Below, in pieces: positions 19,347-29,963 of a DNA stretch of 64,000 bases. The position numbers and the translations under genes were made by a program. The stretch comes from Aculops lycopersici (Eukaryota; Arthropoda; Arachnida; Trombidiformes; Eriophyidae): contig WNKI01000003.1 in assembly GCA_015350385.1 (NCBI GenBank), positions 188,644 through 252,643 of the forward strand, in the 5' to 3' direction. How positions within the stretch are numbered: position 1 is the first letter of the stretch; every line of letters starts with the position of its first letter. The notes under the pieces are model-generated. The model ran no database searches and had not been told where the DNA came from. It saw only the letters and a program-made list of their open reading frames with translations.

Positions 19347-20235
19347 CCCGATCGCTGCTGAACAAACGAACTAATTGAATCGCTTGCTCTTGTTGCTCTT
19401 GATCTGTTTGTAAGGATGTCGGACTTGAAAATTATTTATTTAGTTTTGATGCAACTATCTCGATTGCGTTCCCTTTCTCAGTCTGTACCTATGAATTAGT
19501 TGTTCACTTGAAGTCTGTTGAATCGCTAAAACTTACAACTGATGTGATTGTTGTCGAAGATTGAATTCATCTCCTTCTTAGCGACGTAAACTTGTAGCTC
19601 TTGATATTTTGTTGTCAATCTTTACAAAAAATAACCGTGCCCAGCGTAAATTCGAGTATCAGTTTCCTCGTTCAATTTTCAATATTTTCTGCACCACAAG
19701 GAGAGGCAGCGTCAAAGATGCCTAAAAGAATGATGGATGAATCGCTTGCGCCAAGTTGAATTGAGGTACTGCAAGCTCACCTGCAGCGCGCGCGTCTTGG
19801 CAAAAGCGCCTTGCCAGAGGCGAGCATCACCAGCGCGATTTGGTGGCGTCCTCAGTGGGCGCTTGCAGCATGCTTGCAGCTCTCTCTCCGCCACCACCAC
19901 CCGACAGCGCTGCGTGATCTTGTTGATTATTGTTAGACGACAATGACGTCTTCATCAGCATCAGCGGCCTCTTGTTCAGATGTATTGGTGTCCTGTCGTC
20001 GGACGGAGTTATTTTCACGGTGGCTACAGTTTTTCAACAATATCAATATTGTCGTTGTTGTCATTGTCACGATAGTAGTGGTTTGTGAGGTAAAAAAGAG
20101 ATATTGCAAAATTTTGGTTAGACTTTCAAGACTTTGCGTGTATCACTCCACTTCCTCAAACAGGTGGTCGAGGGACTCAGCGAGCTAGAGAGATACGCGA
20201 CAAGCGCTTCAGAAATCAGCTAAGAGTTTATACAG
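19347..20235. other. Intergenic region upstream of the elongase gene
   Basis: Probable promoter and 5' UTR of the elongase gene followed by the 3' flank of the 4TM gene. The short frames between 19700 and 20190 show low-complexity and biased composition and are not credible genes. Confidence 0.4.
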
Positions 20236-21125
20236 CTACACTAAAATCTCTCTTTCGATCCTGCTAATACCACAATCATAATACCCACTCATTTTTCCAT
20301 TGTTGTCGTCGTAGTAGGTGAAGACACACTGCCAACAATGAGCAACCAGCGCCAGCATAACCAGTGAAGCAACTGACTTCATGACCTTGGCCGTTGTGCT
20401 AGCCTGAGTGTTGTAAATGTATTTACAAAGGATTTGTTAGTTGGATTGTGATGAAAAGTTTCGTCACCAAGGATGCCGAAGCAATCCTATAGTTTGCCAT
20501 AATGCAGCTTTAAGTTTAACTTCATGCTAGTCAGTATTAGTAATCTACCTACTTTCTCGGAGATAATTAGGGAGGAAAGTATAATGCTCGCGCGGAGGAC
20601 GTAATCGATGGCAACCACAAGTAGCCAAACCAGGAGGATTGACCTGAGGTCCGCTTTGTTTTCCTGCTATCGAAGTTGGTATATCTGTTAGTCAATGTAA
20701 TCTTTTTTCTTGCAATCACAACTCTGTCTTACACTCACCGTCTTCATTGCGTACAAAAGGACGCAAGAGACACAAATGACCATCAAAGTTTCTAGAAGTA
20801 ACATTGAGGCTGTGAGCGAGAGTATTGTTCATATTGTTAGTAATCGATTGAAGTTTGTTAGGCACTACATTGAATAAGAGGCACACGATCAAAGCAAATA
20901 CTCACTCATTGTGTAGTTGAGTGGACCAAAAGTCATCGATAAGTTCCATAGAAGATCAATTAGGTCCACAACTATAACAGTTATTGCCGATATGACAACT
21001 CCCTTCTTTGTGTCTATAACTAATAGAAATCTATTCAACTTGATTCGCCTCTTCAGGTAAAGAATAAAGCGCGACAGGTCCTTTCTCCAACTGTTTCCGC
21101 TTGCCCCATTTTGATTGATTTCCAT
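20236..21125 (-). CDS. Four-transmembrane protein of unknown function, four exons
   Basis: Four exons were assembled by hand: 20906-21125, 20739-20809, 20553-20663 and 20236-20403. All have GT-AG introns (96, 75 and 149 bp) and continuous frame, giving 189 residues. The protein has a basic N-terminus and four hydrophobic helices: about residues 42-64 (GVVISAITVIVVDLIDLLW), 75-97, 104-130 and 140-165. A short loop follows, rich in Tyr, Asp and Asn (CVFTYYDDNNGKMSGYYDC). The topology resembles arthropod LAPTM4-like or DUF4728-like tetraspan proteins, but I do not assign a family. The clean splicing and membrane pattern make the gene itself likely. Confidence 0.75.
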
Positions 21126-22861
21126 TTCTATTCAATGAGCAACGTTAAATGACTCGCTCAACTACTTCCTGTTTGATGCTATGCCTCGCTTTGAATGTCA
21201 ACTACTACCCTTCTCTACGGCGTGTTTGGTATTTTGATAATCTCCTGGAAAAACAAAAGCTTCTCTTGACCATGGATGCTACATCATGGATGGAGAGGTG
21301 AAACGATACTGCTGGCTCGTCCACGATGACCGGGTGAGATCTAATTTTCTCAAAAGTAAGCCCAGCCTCAAGCTTCGCCGCATTGCTATGCAAATGGCAA
21401 ACATACAAGCCAAATGATGAATAGTGTTGTGAGTTACAGTTGCTCACCATGGGGAGCCATATTTTACTACTACACCCTGATGACCCAATGAGCATGTCTG
21501 GCTCTCATAGGAATGGGCAGGTAGGTAGGTGGACGGTTGGTAGGTATCCACTGAAGTTGGTGGCGAGCTAGCGACAAGCGGAAGTCGCTGGACCATGAAC
21601 GGTGAAGCGAGGAAGTTAAATAGCAACAACAACAGCTGCAAGCATCGCTAAAGGCTATCAGGTACGTGGTTTTTACGTGGCTAAAAGTTTGGTGGAAAAT
21701 GGCTATCTCACGGTCCGAATGTTCGGTGTGCTAGAGATGAGAAAGTCGGTCATCGTAATCATTCAAGCCTCGCAGTACCAACTCGTGCTTTCTCTCCCCC
21801 TATCTCGCTATCTTTCTCCTGCAAAGTCGACCAGGAAGTCGTAACGGTCCGAGTCTCGCCGAATCAGCTAACATTGTTTACATGGACACTGGGCCAGGAT
21901 CTAGCGACGAACGTGGACAGGCAGGCTTACGAGCGGGGCAAGTGTAAAGCGAGAAACCTAAGCTAGCCGAGTTGAATAAACTCGACTAGCTAATTAGTCT
22001 GAGCAAAGTGGAAGTTAAAAGAGGAGGCGAGCGAGGGATGGGGAAGTGCGCACGAGGTTTCGGTGGCCATGGCAATAAGCTCACAGGTGGAGGTTGTTCC
22101 TTCGCGCAACTGGCCAAGCAAAGAGCCAACAGTTGACAATGGCCATGGTTACCTACGGTGGACATTGCCAGTCAAAAATGATTCTGGAGCAATCTTGTTA
22201 CTTAAAACTATGGTCAAGTTGCAATCCTCTTGCACGAAGGTAATTCCTGGTGGTTTTTGATTAAAGTAGCAGTGAGATACATCTAGTGAGCAGGCAATTA
22301 CTATCTTTATTACTATCCTCTATTGATTCCGAGGGAGTTCGCTGCAAATAGAACTACAGTCAGTTGCAATAAAACTCAACGGCGCATTCATCTCATTTTG
22401 CAAAGTTGTGTGCGTTTTTTCTATGGAAACTCGTTGCACTGATTCGATAAGAGAGTGACCAACATCAGCAGGTATTCTTTGCCTATCGTAGTCAGCTTCT
22501 ATTTCAATTATGACCCACTTGCGATTATCCTCGGCGTTTCCATCCTCCCAAACAGGAATCGATAATCCTATTAGATCTATGCAGATTAAGATTGGAGTTT
22601 ATTGTAACATGTGACCGATCTTGCAATCAAATTTGGACCTGAAGAAAACCCGAAGTATACTCTCGGAAAATCCGGTGATTGCTTGATGGTGGATAAAAAA
22701 AATGAAAGTGATTCTTTCGTCATCTAATAAGAGCTACTACTATTATCACTAAATCAAATAGAATTCTATGACTGCACTCGCCATAGTCAAAGACTCGACG
22801 AGAAGAATTCAATCAAACGGAAACACAATCCAGGAATCAGCAAGCAGATGGGATAAGCAAC
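21126..22861. other. Intergenic region with a small palindrome
   Basis: About 1.7 kb lie between divergently placed genes. Apart from an imperfect hairpin at 21961-21991 I see no coding exon, RNA gene or transposon. Short open frames lack protein-like composition. Confidence 0.4.
21961..21991. repeat. Imperfect 13-bp inverted repeat
   Basis: The arms AGCTAGCCGAGTT and AACTCGACTAGCT are reverse complements except for one position, around a 5-base GAATA loop. It could be a chance palindrome or a transcription-factor site. Confidence 0.6.
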
Positions 22862-23659
22862 ATGGGTTCACCTCATAAGCCAGACGAGGATGAGATCAAG
22901 TCTATTTGTATCGGTGCGACTTGTTCCCTCTTGTTGTGTCCCATAACATTCCCTTTGATATCTCAGAATATTAGCGAGAATGCATTCTTTGCTGATGTTT
23001 TTGGGTGCTTGCTAACGTTACTACTGACCGTTATCATTGCATTCGGCAGCCATATTGTACTAAAATCGCGGTATACTCGAGATCGAAATTCCAACTTACG
23101 TCGGCACAGAAGCTTTTTCAGTCAAATATTTTCTATATCCTCGCATGCTCATTTGAATCATCAAGAAAAGAAGGACTCAAATAATAATTCAATTTATGTA
23201 GATGAGAACAACAATGTCAATCACAATTCCTATCGCCGCAAGATAGACCCCAAATACTTCAAACCAAAGTTCATCTACCACGAGCTGATGACATTTTGGG
23301 ATACAACCTACACAGTTGTAACTTGGGGCTCTTTTTACGTCATTGGAGGCACTATAGTTGTAACCGAGCGTTTAGCAAGCAAAATCAAAACAAAGTGCAG
23401 TCGAGAACATCAACAAAACCCCCGAGAGAGTGGAGGTCACAACTCGAATCGTTCAAGTGGAAGACGAGAATCAACTTTCACCTCGGCCTCTGGAACTAGT
23501 GAAACTAACTCCTCAATTAAGAGTCCACTAAGAAGAGTCTCATCTTGGACCAAGAGATCATTTAACTCGGCCAAGAAAAAGTTTACAAAGTTTGCCAATA
23601 GCGCTGCCACTCCGCAATTAACCGCCGAATGTCCCTCGACTTCTTCAACTTCAACTTAA
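22862..23659 (+). CDS. Membrane protein of unknown function
   Basis: The 265-residue frame starts with an ATG at 22862. It contains hydrophobic segments at about residues 14-33 (SICIGATCSLLLCPITFPLI), 40-68 (FGCLLTLLLTVIIAFGSHIVL) and 145-165 (VVTWGSFYVIGGTIVV). The loop between them is basic and N-rich, and the tail is S/T/K-rich (SSWTKRSFNSAKKKFTKFA). A KYFKPKFIYHELMTFWDTTY segment precedes the last helix. I do not recognise a family. The single long frame with membrane segments is probably a real gene. Confidence 0.6.
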   Translation: MGSPHKPDEDEIKSICIGATCSLLLCPITFPLISQNISENAFFADVFGCLLTLLLTVIIAFGSHIVLKSRYTRDRNSNLRRHRSFFSQIFSISSHAHLNHQEKKDSNNNSIYVDENNNVNHNSYRRKIDPKYFKPKFIYHELMTFWDTTYTVVTWGSFYVIGGTIVVTERLASKIKTKCSREHQQNPRESGGHNSNRSSGRRESTFTSASGTSETNSSIKSPLRRVSSWTKRSFNSAKKKFTKFANSAATPQLTAECPSTSSTST

Positions 23660-24571
23660 AGAGTGAACTTGAGTTCTCTGATTGAAGAGTATGAATATCA
23701 TGATAAAGAAGTAAAACTAGAGCAAACTAAGCACATTCAGCCAGAATATCTACAGATATCAAGTTTACAGTTATCATCATTAGCCTGTTACGCCTTTGTG
23801 CACAGATCGTAACACAAACATGGCGATGCAAGAGCAACCGGAAAAGGATATTGAAACAAAAACAAGTCACCTAGTTTGAGCGGCGGCATTATGCTTGATT
23901 GAACACATAGCGCATAAGTGGTTAGAGGCGCAAATGAAAAGTCATTAGAGTCTCATTAAAGATCAGATTTCGAACCAGTTTATATTAATATTATTGTTTG
24001 AACTTTATAACTATTCCAGTTTACATGCTAGATTTCGATTTCAAAACTTGCACTTGTCCTCCTTATTGACACTGTTCAGATGACACCGTAATTTATAATT
24101 GATATCCCTCTCGCTTTTCTCTTAGTTATGGAGAGAGCATTTAGAGTTGCACTTGTTCTTGTTCAGCCATGAGGTCTCAGTTTGAAATGTCAACTCGTCC
24201 AAGTCGGTCCATCTTTTCGTTGTAAAACAAGATATCAATCCATCAAGATGAAACTAAGAAGGCGACTATCTACATTCATTGAAAGTCTTCGTGCAATCAG
24301 AAAGAAGCTAGATCCTTGTGTAACTATGTGCAAATTTGCCTTCGGGTTGTTCGAGCTGGCAAAGTTTGCAGCCACTTGGTTACCTTGGGCATGTTAGAAG
24401 CTATTCATGTATCAAAAACCACCTGTTAGCTGGCATAATTCTTGCACAAACCAGATATTCATCGAAATTGATGCTCCTAAGGAAATTTTGCAACTAATAA
24501 GAACCAGGAGTCAATCAGGAGATATTTTAAGCTTCAATATCAAGTTGAATGGGATCAATCGACCGGAAGGG
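23660..24571. other. Intergenic region, no gene recognised
   Basis: This AT-rich stretch follows the unknown membrane-protein gene and ends at the 3' side of the U6 gene. The frames present are short and without protein-like pattern. Confidence 0.4.
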
Positions 24572-24622
24572 AAAAAATTTGAACGCTTCGCAGATTTTGC
24601 GTGTCATCCTTGCACAGGGGCC

Positions 24623-24661
<39 letters not shown>

Positions 24662-24678
24662 CCCTCCCGAAGGAGGAC
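24572..24678 (-). ncRNA. U6: U6 spliceosomal snRNA
   Basis: The minus strand reads as U6. A 5' stem-loop (GTCCTCC TTCG GGAGGGC) is followed by CATATACTAAAATTGGAACG, the ACAGAGA box that pairs with the 5' splice site, and AGATTAGCATGGCCCCTG containing the AGC triad. GCAAGGATGACACGC comes next, and the gene ends in a run of six T as pol III terminator. The 5' stem differs from the common vertebrate and fly sequence but keeps base pairing with a UUCG loop. The internal core is essentially unchanged. A TATA box lies about 30 bp upstream. Whether it is the major or only copy cannot be told from one window. Confidence 0.96.
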
Positions 24679-24700
24679 AATGGGGATGCAACGCGTCGGG

Positions 24701-24710
24701 TTTATATACC
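24701..24710 (-). promoter_or_regulatory. TATA box of the U6 pol III promoter
   Basis: On the minus strand GGTATATAAA lies 23-32 bp upstream of the U6 start, the usual place of the TATA element in type 3 pol III promoters. A PSE is expected some 20 bp further upstream but is not recognisable by eye. Confidence 0.8.
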
Positions 24711-24899
24711 TGCGACATCATATGGCGTTACCAGAAAACAGTAGGATTAATCTAGAGAACTGGGAGATATCGATCTAATCATCTAAGAAATTATTATGGC
24801 AGCTTGAGAATAGTTTATTTTTTATCTAGAATTTGAAGAAACTCCATAGATTTTTCCCAATTTTCTCGAATGAAAACTTGAAAAATTGCCAATCACTTA

Positions 24900-25832
24900 T
24901 TAATGCTTATGCGGCTTTACTCCATAGTCTAGGTAATCTTGCACCAAGTAATTCACCTTGGAAGGGATAATGCTTGAGAGTTTATGTAGGAAGAGAGTTA
25001 TTGGTGGCACTGCCACTAGAATTTGATTGGTTAAAACAGCATCCATGATGGCCAATGTGACATCCTCGGCACTTAAAACAGGCAAGAGCCAGTCGAAACG
25101 AGACGTAAAGGTTTGGAACATCCCGGTTGACATGCTAGCTGGACAAATGGTTGTAAAGTGGACATTTTCATTAGCTCCCTTATAATGAACCTCTTTTTCA
25201 AGGGATTCCATCAATCCGTTTACGGCAAACTTCGAGGCACAATAATCAGCTAGGTACTTGCTGCCAATAATACCTGCAATCGACGAGATGGCAACTACAT
25301 GCCCGCGTTCATTCTTAATCATTGAGGGGAGAAACTGTTTTATGGTCCAAAAGTGAGACATGACATTCACTTGGAAGGTTCGCTCCACTAAAGTAGGCGA
25401 TAATTCCAAGAAGGGCAAACATTGAACAATACCTGCGTTGTTGATTAGTATATCAACATCGCCCAAATCCTTTCTCACCTGCGACGCCAATTGAGCCACA
25501 TTGCTCTCATCTCGAATGTCAACCTGATAGGCGAAAACTCTTGAATTTGGTCGCATTCTATTGATCTCTCGCTTGACTTTTGAGTTATTTTCTTCATTAA
25601 TATCAACTAATGCTAGATCGCATCCCTGTTGAGCTAACTTGATGGCCATCTCGCGTCCCAGTCCATGACCGGAGCCTGTGATGAGGGCAATCTGGCCTCG
25701 AATACTCTTACGCTCTGGAGACTTGAAAAAGTTGATCATCACATTAAGATAAACAACAACAATATTGTAGAGAAGCTCTAGGAAATTACCTGTAAATTTT
25801 CTCCGAGATTCTTCTTGTTGGCTGTCGGCCAT
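24900..25832 (-). CDS. Short-chain dehydrogenase/reductase of the SDR16C (RDH10/RDHE2/HSD17B11) family
   Basis: The protein of about 310 residues has an N-terminal hydrophobic anchor (NFLELLYNIVVVYLNVMINF). The Rossmann cofactor motif is TGSGHGLG, followed by the DI acidic residue region (LALVDINEE), NNAGIV, the catalytic serine (ISSIAG) and YCASK with catalytic Tyr and Lys. FLPSMIKNERGHVV and PASMSTGMF are typical of SDR16C retinol/steroid dehydrogenases of the ER or lipid droplets. The ATG at 25832 is the first in frame, but the frame is open to 25877 just after a CAG acceptor and encodes hydrophobic residues. An upstream exon may therefore add to the N-terminus. Confidence 0.9.
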   Translation of the reverse strand: MADSQQEESRRKFTGNFLELLYNIVVVYLNVMINFFKSPERKSIRGQIALITGSGHGLGREMAIKLAQQGCDLALVDINEENNSKVKREINRMRPNSRVFAYQVDIRDESNVAQLASQVRKDLGDVDILINNAGIVQCLPFLELSPTLVERTFQVNVMSHFWTIKQFLPSMIKNERGHVVAISSIAGIIGSKYLADYCASKFAVNGLMESLEKEVHYKGANENVHFTTICPASMSTGMFQTFTSRFDWLLPVLSAEDVTLAIMDAVLTNQILVAVPPITLFLHKLSSIIPSKVNYLVQDYLDYGVKPHKH

Positions 25833-26708
25833 GATCAAAAGTGTAAAAGTAATAGCGATTGTGCTTAAGAACAACAATAAAAATGGGAGTACCTGAAATC
25901 AGGATACTTGGATCAAATATATATGAATTTTATTGAAAGGAGATTCAGGCTCAGCTGAGTAGATTAAGATCATGGTGAGATGAAAATTGAACCGACTCGC
26001 TGGACACTACGCAGCAGGGCAAGAACTCGGAATCATCGAACTCGGCGGCTTCATAATCGCTCTGCAGTGTTCAACAAAGTGGAAAAAAGTGACCGTTCTA
26101 CCGCAGCGAACGCCAAGTAACAGGTGGGCGGGGCTTATCTCGAACAGATCAGTTTAATGTAAGGATCTGTGTTGAGGAGGGTTTATGTGAGACAAACTCG
26201 GACACAAGGTTTATTGATATTTAATGTTGGAGGGTAATGAATATGGGATCTCAAAATTTTGGGTTGATCCTCTTGGATAATCTACCTCAATGCGACATCT
26301 TGATTCAACTCAACATCATTCGCGGGAAAGATCATCTTCCCGAATGCAAACCGAACATAACTTCAGGACTGCAAATAATAGGTAAAACATGATAAAAGTG
26401 ATCAATTTACCTGAATCAGCTAAATCGAAATCGTTTGATTCTGTCTCGTGTTGCGAATTGAGTTGGTTTGGTCGATGCATAACCCTTTTTCATTACCACA
26501 AATTCTAGTCACTGGTCTTGTGATTAATGCAAGGATCTAAAGTCGAGCTAGGTAACCTGCTTTTGTCGATCTTGTCCGTTAATAACTTGGCCAGGGCGCA
26601 AGTCCAATACACAAATTGAAAATTTCTCTTTTGGCTACAATCATGATACTTACATACTCGTCACCTCTGTTTCTGTTTATCTTATCTAGTTTGATTGGTG
26701 ATGAATTT
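25833..26708. other. Intergenic region left of the inverted repeat
   Basis: Probable promoter of the SDR gene, then non-coding AT-rich DNA. The segment ending at about 26700 (GATGAATTTGTA preceded by AATTTCTCTTTTGGCT) recurs in slightly altered form in the loop of the inverted repeat. Confidence 0.4.
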
Positions 26709-27193
26709 GTAGCTTTCAGTAGCGTGTATTTGCTTCAAGTCTGATAATATTCAGCTTGAGAACAGTCAAATGTAATAATAGTAGCGAGATTGTTCTAAAT
26801 GCAAATACAAGTGGCTTCGAGGCGATTATTAGTCCGTTGCAAATCTAAGAAAATATGGAATTGGATTTTAGAAGAAAGAAAATTATATGATACTGATGAT
26901 CAATGCAAGGAGATGATGTCCCGCTAGGTACCGGTCAAACGTCTCTATCTACAGGTTAAAATTTCTTTTTTGGCTTCATTTTTATCAAGTGATGAATTTG
27001 TAAAGGTAGTATTATATAATTTTCTTTCTTCTAAAATCCAATTCCATATTTTCTTAGATTTGCAAGGGACTAATAATCGCCTCGGAGCCACTTGTATTTG
27101 CATTTAGAAACTTCTCGCTACTATTGTTATATTTGACTGTTCTCAAGCTGAATATTATCAGACTTGAAGCAAATCACACGCTACCGAAAGCTA
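26709..27193. repeat. Large inverted repeat: two 186-bp arms around a 113-bp spacer
   Basis: Left arm 26709-26894 and right arm 27008-27193 are reverse complements with about ten differences by eye (near 95% identity). The spacer partly duplicates the sequence flanking the left arm (AATTTCTTTTTTGGCT and GATGAATTTGTA). There is no open frame in the arms. Such a structure fits a foldback transposable element, a recent inverted duplication, or a hairpin-RNA source of small interfering RNAs. The small number of differences implies recent origin or gene conversion. Confidence 0.92.
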
Positions 27194-29963
27194 GAGATGA
27201 TATGGATTTTCATCTTTGTGATACTAGTGTTGAGTCAAGTTTTGTTTATGATTTACGTTCTATCGATCTCAACTATCTCTAACTAGCTGCTTTATAAATT
27301 GATCTAACAGATTGGAATCAAACAAAACCATAGGTATCATGGAAAAAACAAAATTAAGAGACTATCCGAGGGGAAAGAGTCCTGGTGCGTGGGTCCAACT
27401 CACTTCCGCTTCCTTTGAAATAAATGAGAGTGAAAAGGCGCCTTGCGAAATAGGCTTTCAGTGACATCAAAAAGTTCGACGACTTTTTTATTATTATTGT
27501 GATGAACTGTCACGATCCGAGTTATTCCACCGAAACAGGCAGGCAATAATGTGCACACCCAACAAACGATCTCGTTTTCCACCTTAGCGCATGAGTGCTA
27601 TCATTATGAAAGTGCGTCGAGATTCCGACCAATAGGACCTGCTGCTCATTGGTCTAGTCGTTCAACGATCATCCATATCTCAGAGATATGCGCCGTGGTT
27701 GTGATGAATCATGATCTGAGTTTGACGATAATTTCGCTTGCGGGAGGAGAGGGGGGGGGGTCAGAATAACGGTAGCGTTAGCTGCGGTCTAATGGAGTAA
27801 CACTCGCCTCTCAAGGTCTTGAGTACTGCTGAGTAAAACTGAGAACGACTGATAACTTGGCACCTTTGTAAGTTGGCTCAAACATCATTATTTTACCCTT
27901 CCTCCAATTTTTCTTGTTCTCCTAACACTTGAACATCATATTATCCACCACGAAATAAAACTCGCCGAGTCCCAAACTAACACATAATTTCTCACAAGAG
28001 AACGAGAGAGAAAAAGGTGAGATCACCCTTTTATCCTGGACGCGCGGCGCGCGCGAGGGCAACGCCAGTGCCAAGCTAGTTGCGCTGCCTAGACCGCGTC
28101 CTTGTTGTCGCAATTACCGCCCCTTGATCCCCGTGCCCAGCGGCTGCAATTCAAGGGCTAGCTGACATGTGTGTGAGATTTGGCCTGGTCTTTAATCAAT
28201 GTGGACTAAACAACCGGCTTTCTTGGTTTCATCTCTGCTGACTGTTGGTTAGAAGGCGACGCGTTTAGGCAGCGTAAGTCTCTCAACTCGAAAGTCTAAA
28301 TGATTCAACAGACTGCCACCGCCGTTTACTCTCTAGTTGCCGATTATTTGCTTTGGTCCAGTTGGCTTTCCATTCGATTGACTCGCCAGAGAGCCAGCCA
28401 GGGATCACCGATGTGCCAACCGAATGACTAGCAGGTAAATTTATCCCCTCACTCGAGAATGTTGCCCAAAGGCAGCGGAGATCCAAGTGAGCGAGTTGCG
28501 CTGCGTTGCCTTATTGCGCAACCAGCAAAGTAGCCATCTAACTGATTCTCTCTATTTCTTCAATACTGTTGATATGGAGTTGGATTTCTCTCAACTTGGC
28601 CAGCTCGTAGTGTTCCCGTGCGTTTGTGTCGATGGTTAACGCTTTCGCTCTCTGTCTCTATGGAGGTGTATCCCGAATCTTTGCTTTAGTCCATCGATAA
28701 GTTTTACCGTTTTCTGTTGCTGTTACCACTGCTGTAGGTGAGAGGAACACACACTTGTACAAAAAAGAATATCTCAAACCGTGGATATTTCAATGGAACT
28801 CGTTCGCCCCTCGTTCGCCTTCTTTCCAATCTTCGTTACCTGCAACAGCGCACCCAAGAGAAGATAGATGCACACACACTTCTCAACGCTCTAACTGGCC
28901 AGCTAGCTAGCTAGCTTGCGATCCGACGTTATGATGGCCATAACTCAGTTGCAGCAACATGGGTAAGGCTAACTAGACAAACTTAGACCATTGGATAGGA
29001 ACAAGTTTAGCTCATGATCTCGCTTCCTTCAGCAAACTCGCGCCCAGAAACGCGTTCAACGTTATCTATTCAAATTCGCTCATCTATCGAAAGTAGCTCT
29101 CACTCTCGTTTTAGTATCGCCAGTTTGCTTGGCATTGGCTATGCGGCTCTATCTGTGGTAATACTAACGCTTATAGCTGGAGGTGAGGCTTTTGGTTACC
29201 TTTTGGCTAGTTGACAGGTTGCTTACTTGATTAGTTACCTGTTCAAAAAGTTAACTCTAATGCGCGCGAGCGCAACCAGAGCAACCATTTGGCGCGCAAG
29301 CTGAATCCACCCAACGCCAGGCTTCAAGTGAATGGACTAAACTTAGCCAAACTTAGCTAACTAATCATTAGTATTGATTGCTTACACTTTAATCTAAACC
29401 AACATACTGTTGTTGAGTAATGTTCAATGTCGACTACTGCTAGTGGCTTTGGTGGTGGTAAAGCGACAACAACGGCAACAACGAAAACAGATACGACTCG
29501 AACAGAAGCTACAGCTTCGGGTGAGATTGGCATAATTGGCAATAGCAGGCAAGATAGAAGAGGACATAATTGTACATGTGGCAACAGTGGCAGCAGCTAG
29601 CCATTGGTATATTTTATATTCTACACAACAAGTGTCGTCTGGGAAGTGAAAGTGAACAAGCAATTGCGCAAGCCGACGAAAAAGAGCAACAAGAAGGTTA
29701 GATGTTGTCTTGAAGAATGTGCGCGCGCTTCCAAGTTTGCCGAGCTGAACTTGCAAAAAATGTAACTTAATTTGGATTATCGCATAGAGATAATTATGAT
29801 TGAAGAAGAAGAAGAAGTGAGGGTATCGACTCAAAAGAGAAAGAGCCACAAGAGGCGATTTGTTGATTCTATTAATCTCTCATTCGATTCGAGAGCAACT
29901 TGCTATAGAGAGTTAAGAACTTGTAGAAATTCTATACACTAGAAGATACTCGCGGCATCAAAC
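27194..29963. other. Gene-free region upstream of the ETS factor
   Basis: About 2.8 kb without convincing exons. It includes a run of about ten G near 27753-27762 and many short purine or pyrimidine-biased stretches. It probably contains the promoter and untranslated leader of the ETS gene at 29964. Frames such as 29014-29214 have no recognisable protein pattern. Confidence 0.4.

Noticed and set aside
24407..24655. Plus-strand frame of 82 codons
   Set aside because: It is the antisense of the U6 snRNA and its flank.
27745..27770. Run of about ten G as a G-quadruplex
   Set aside because: A single uninterrupted run without the other three G tracts in register is weak evidence for a quadruplex and could be a sequencing homopolymer artefact.
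28922..28965. Possible first coding exon (ATGATGGCCATAACTCAG, then donor GTAAGG) for the ETS gene
   Set aside because: The only nearby acceptor before 29964 joins it out of frame with the ETS start, and the ATG at 29964 is satisfactory.
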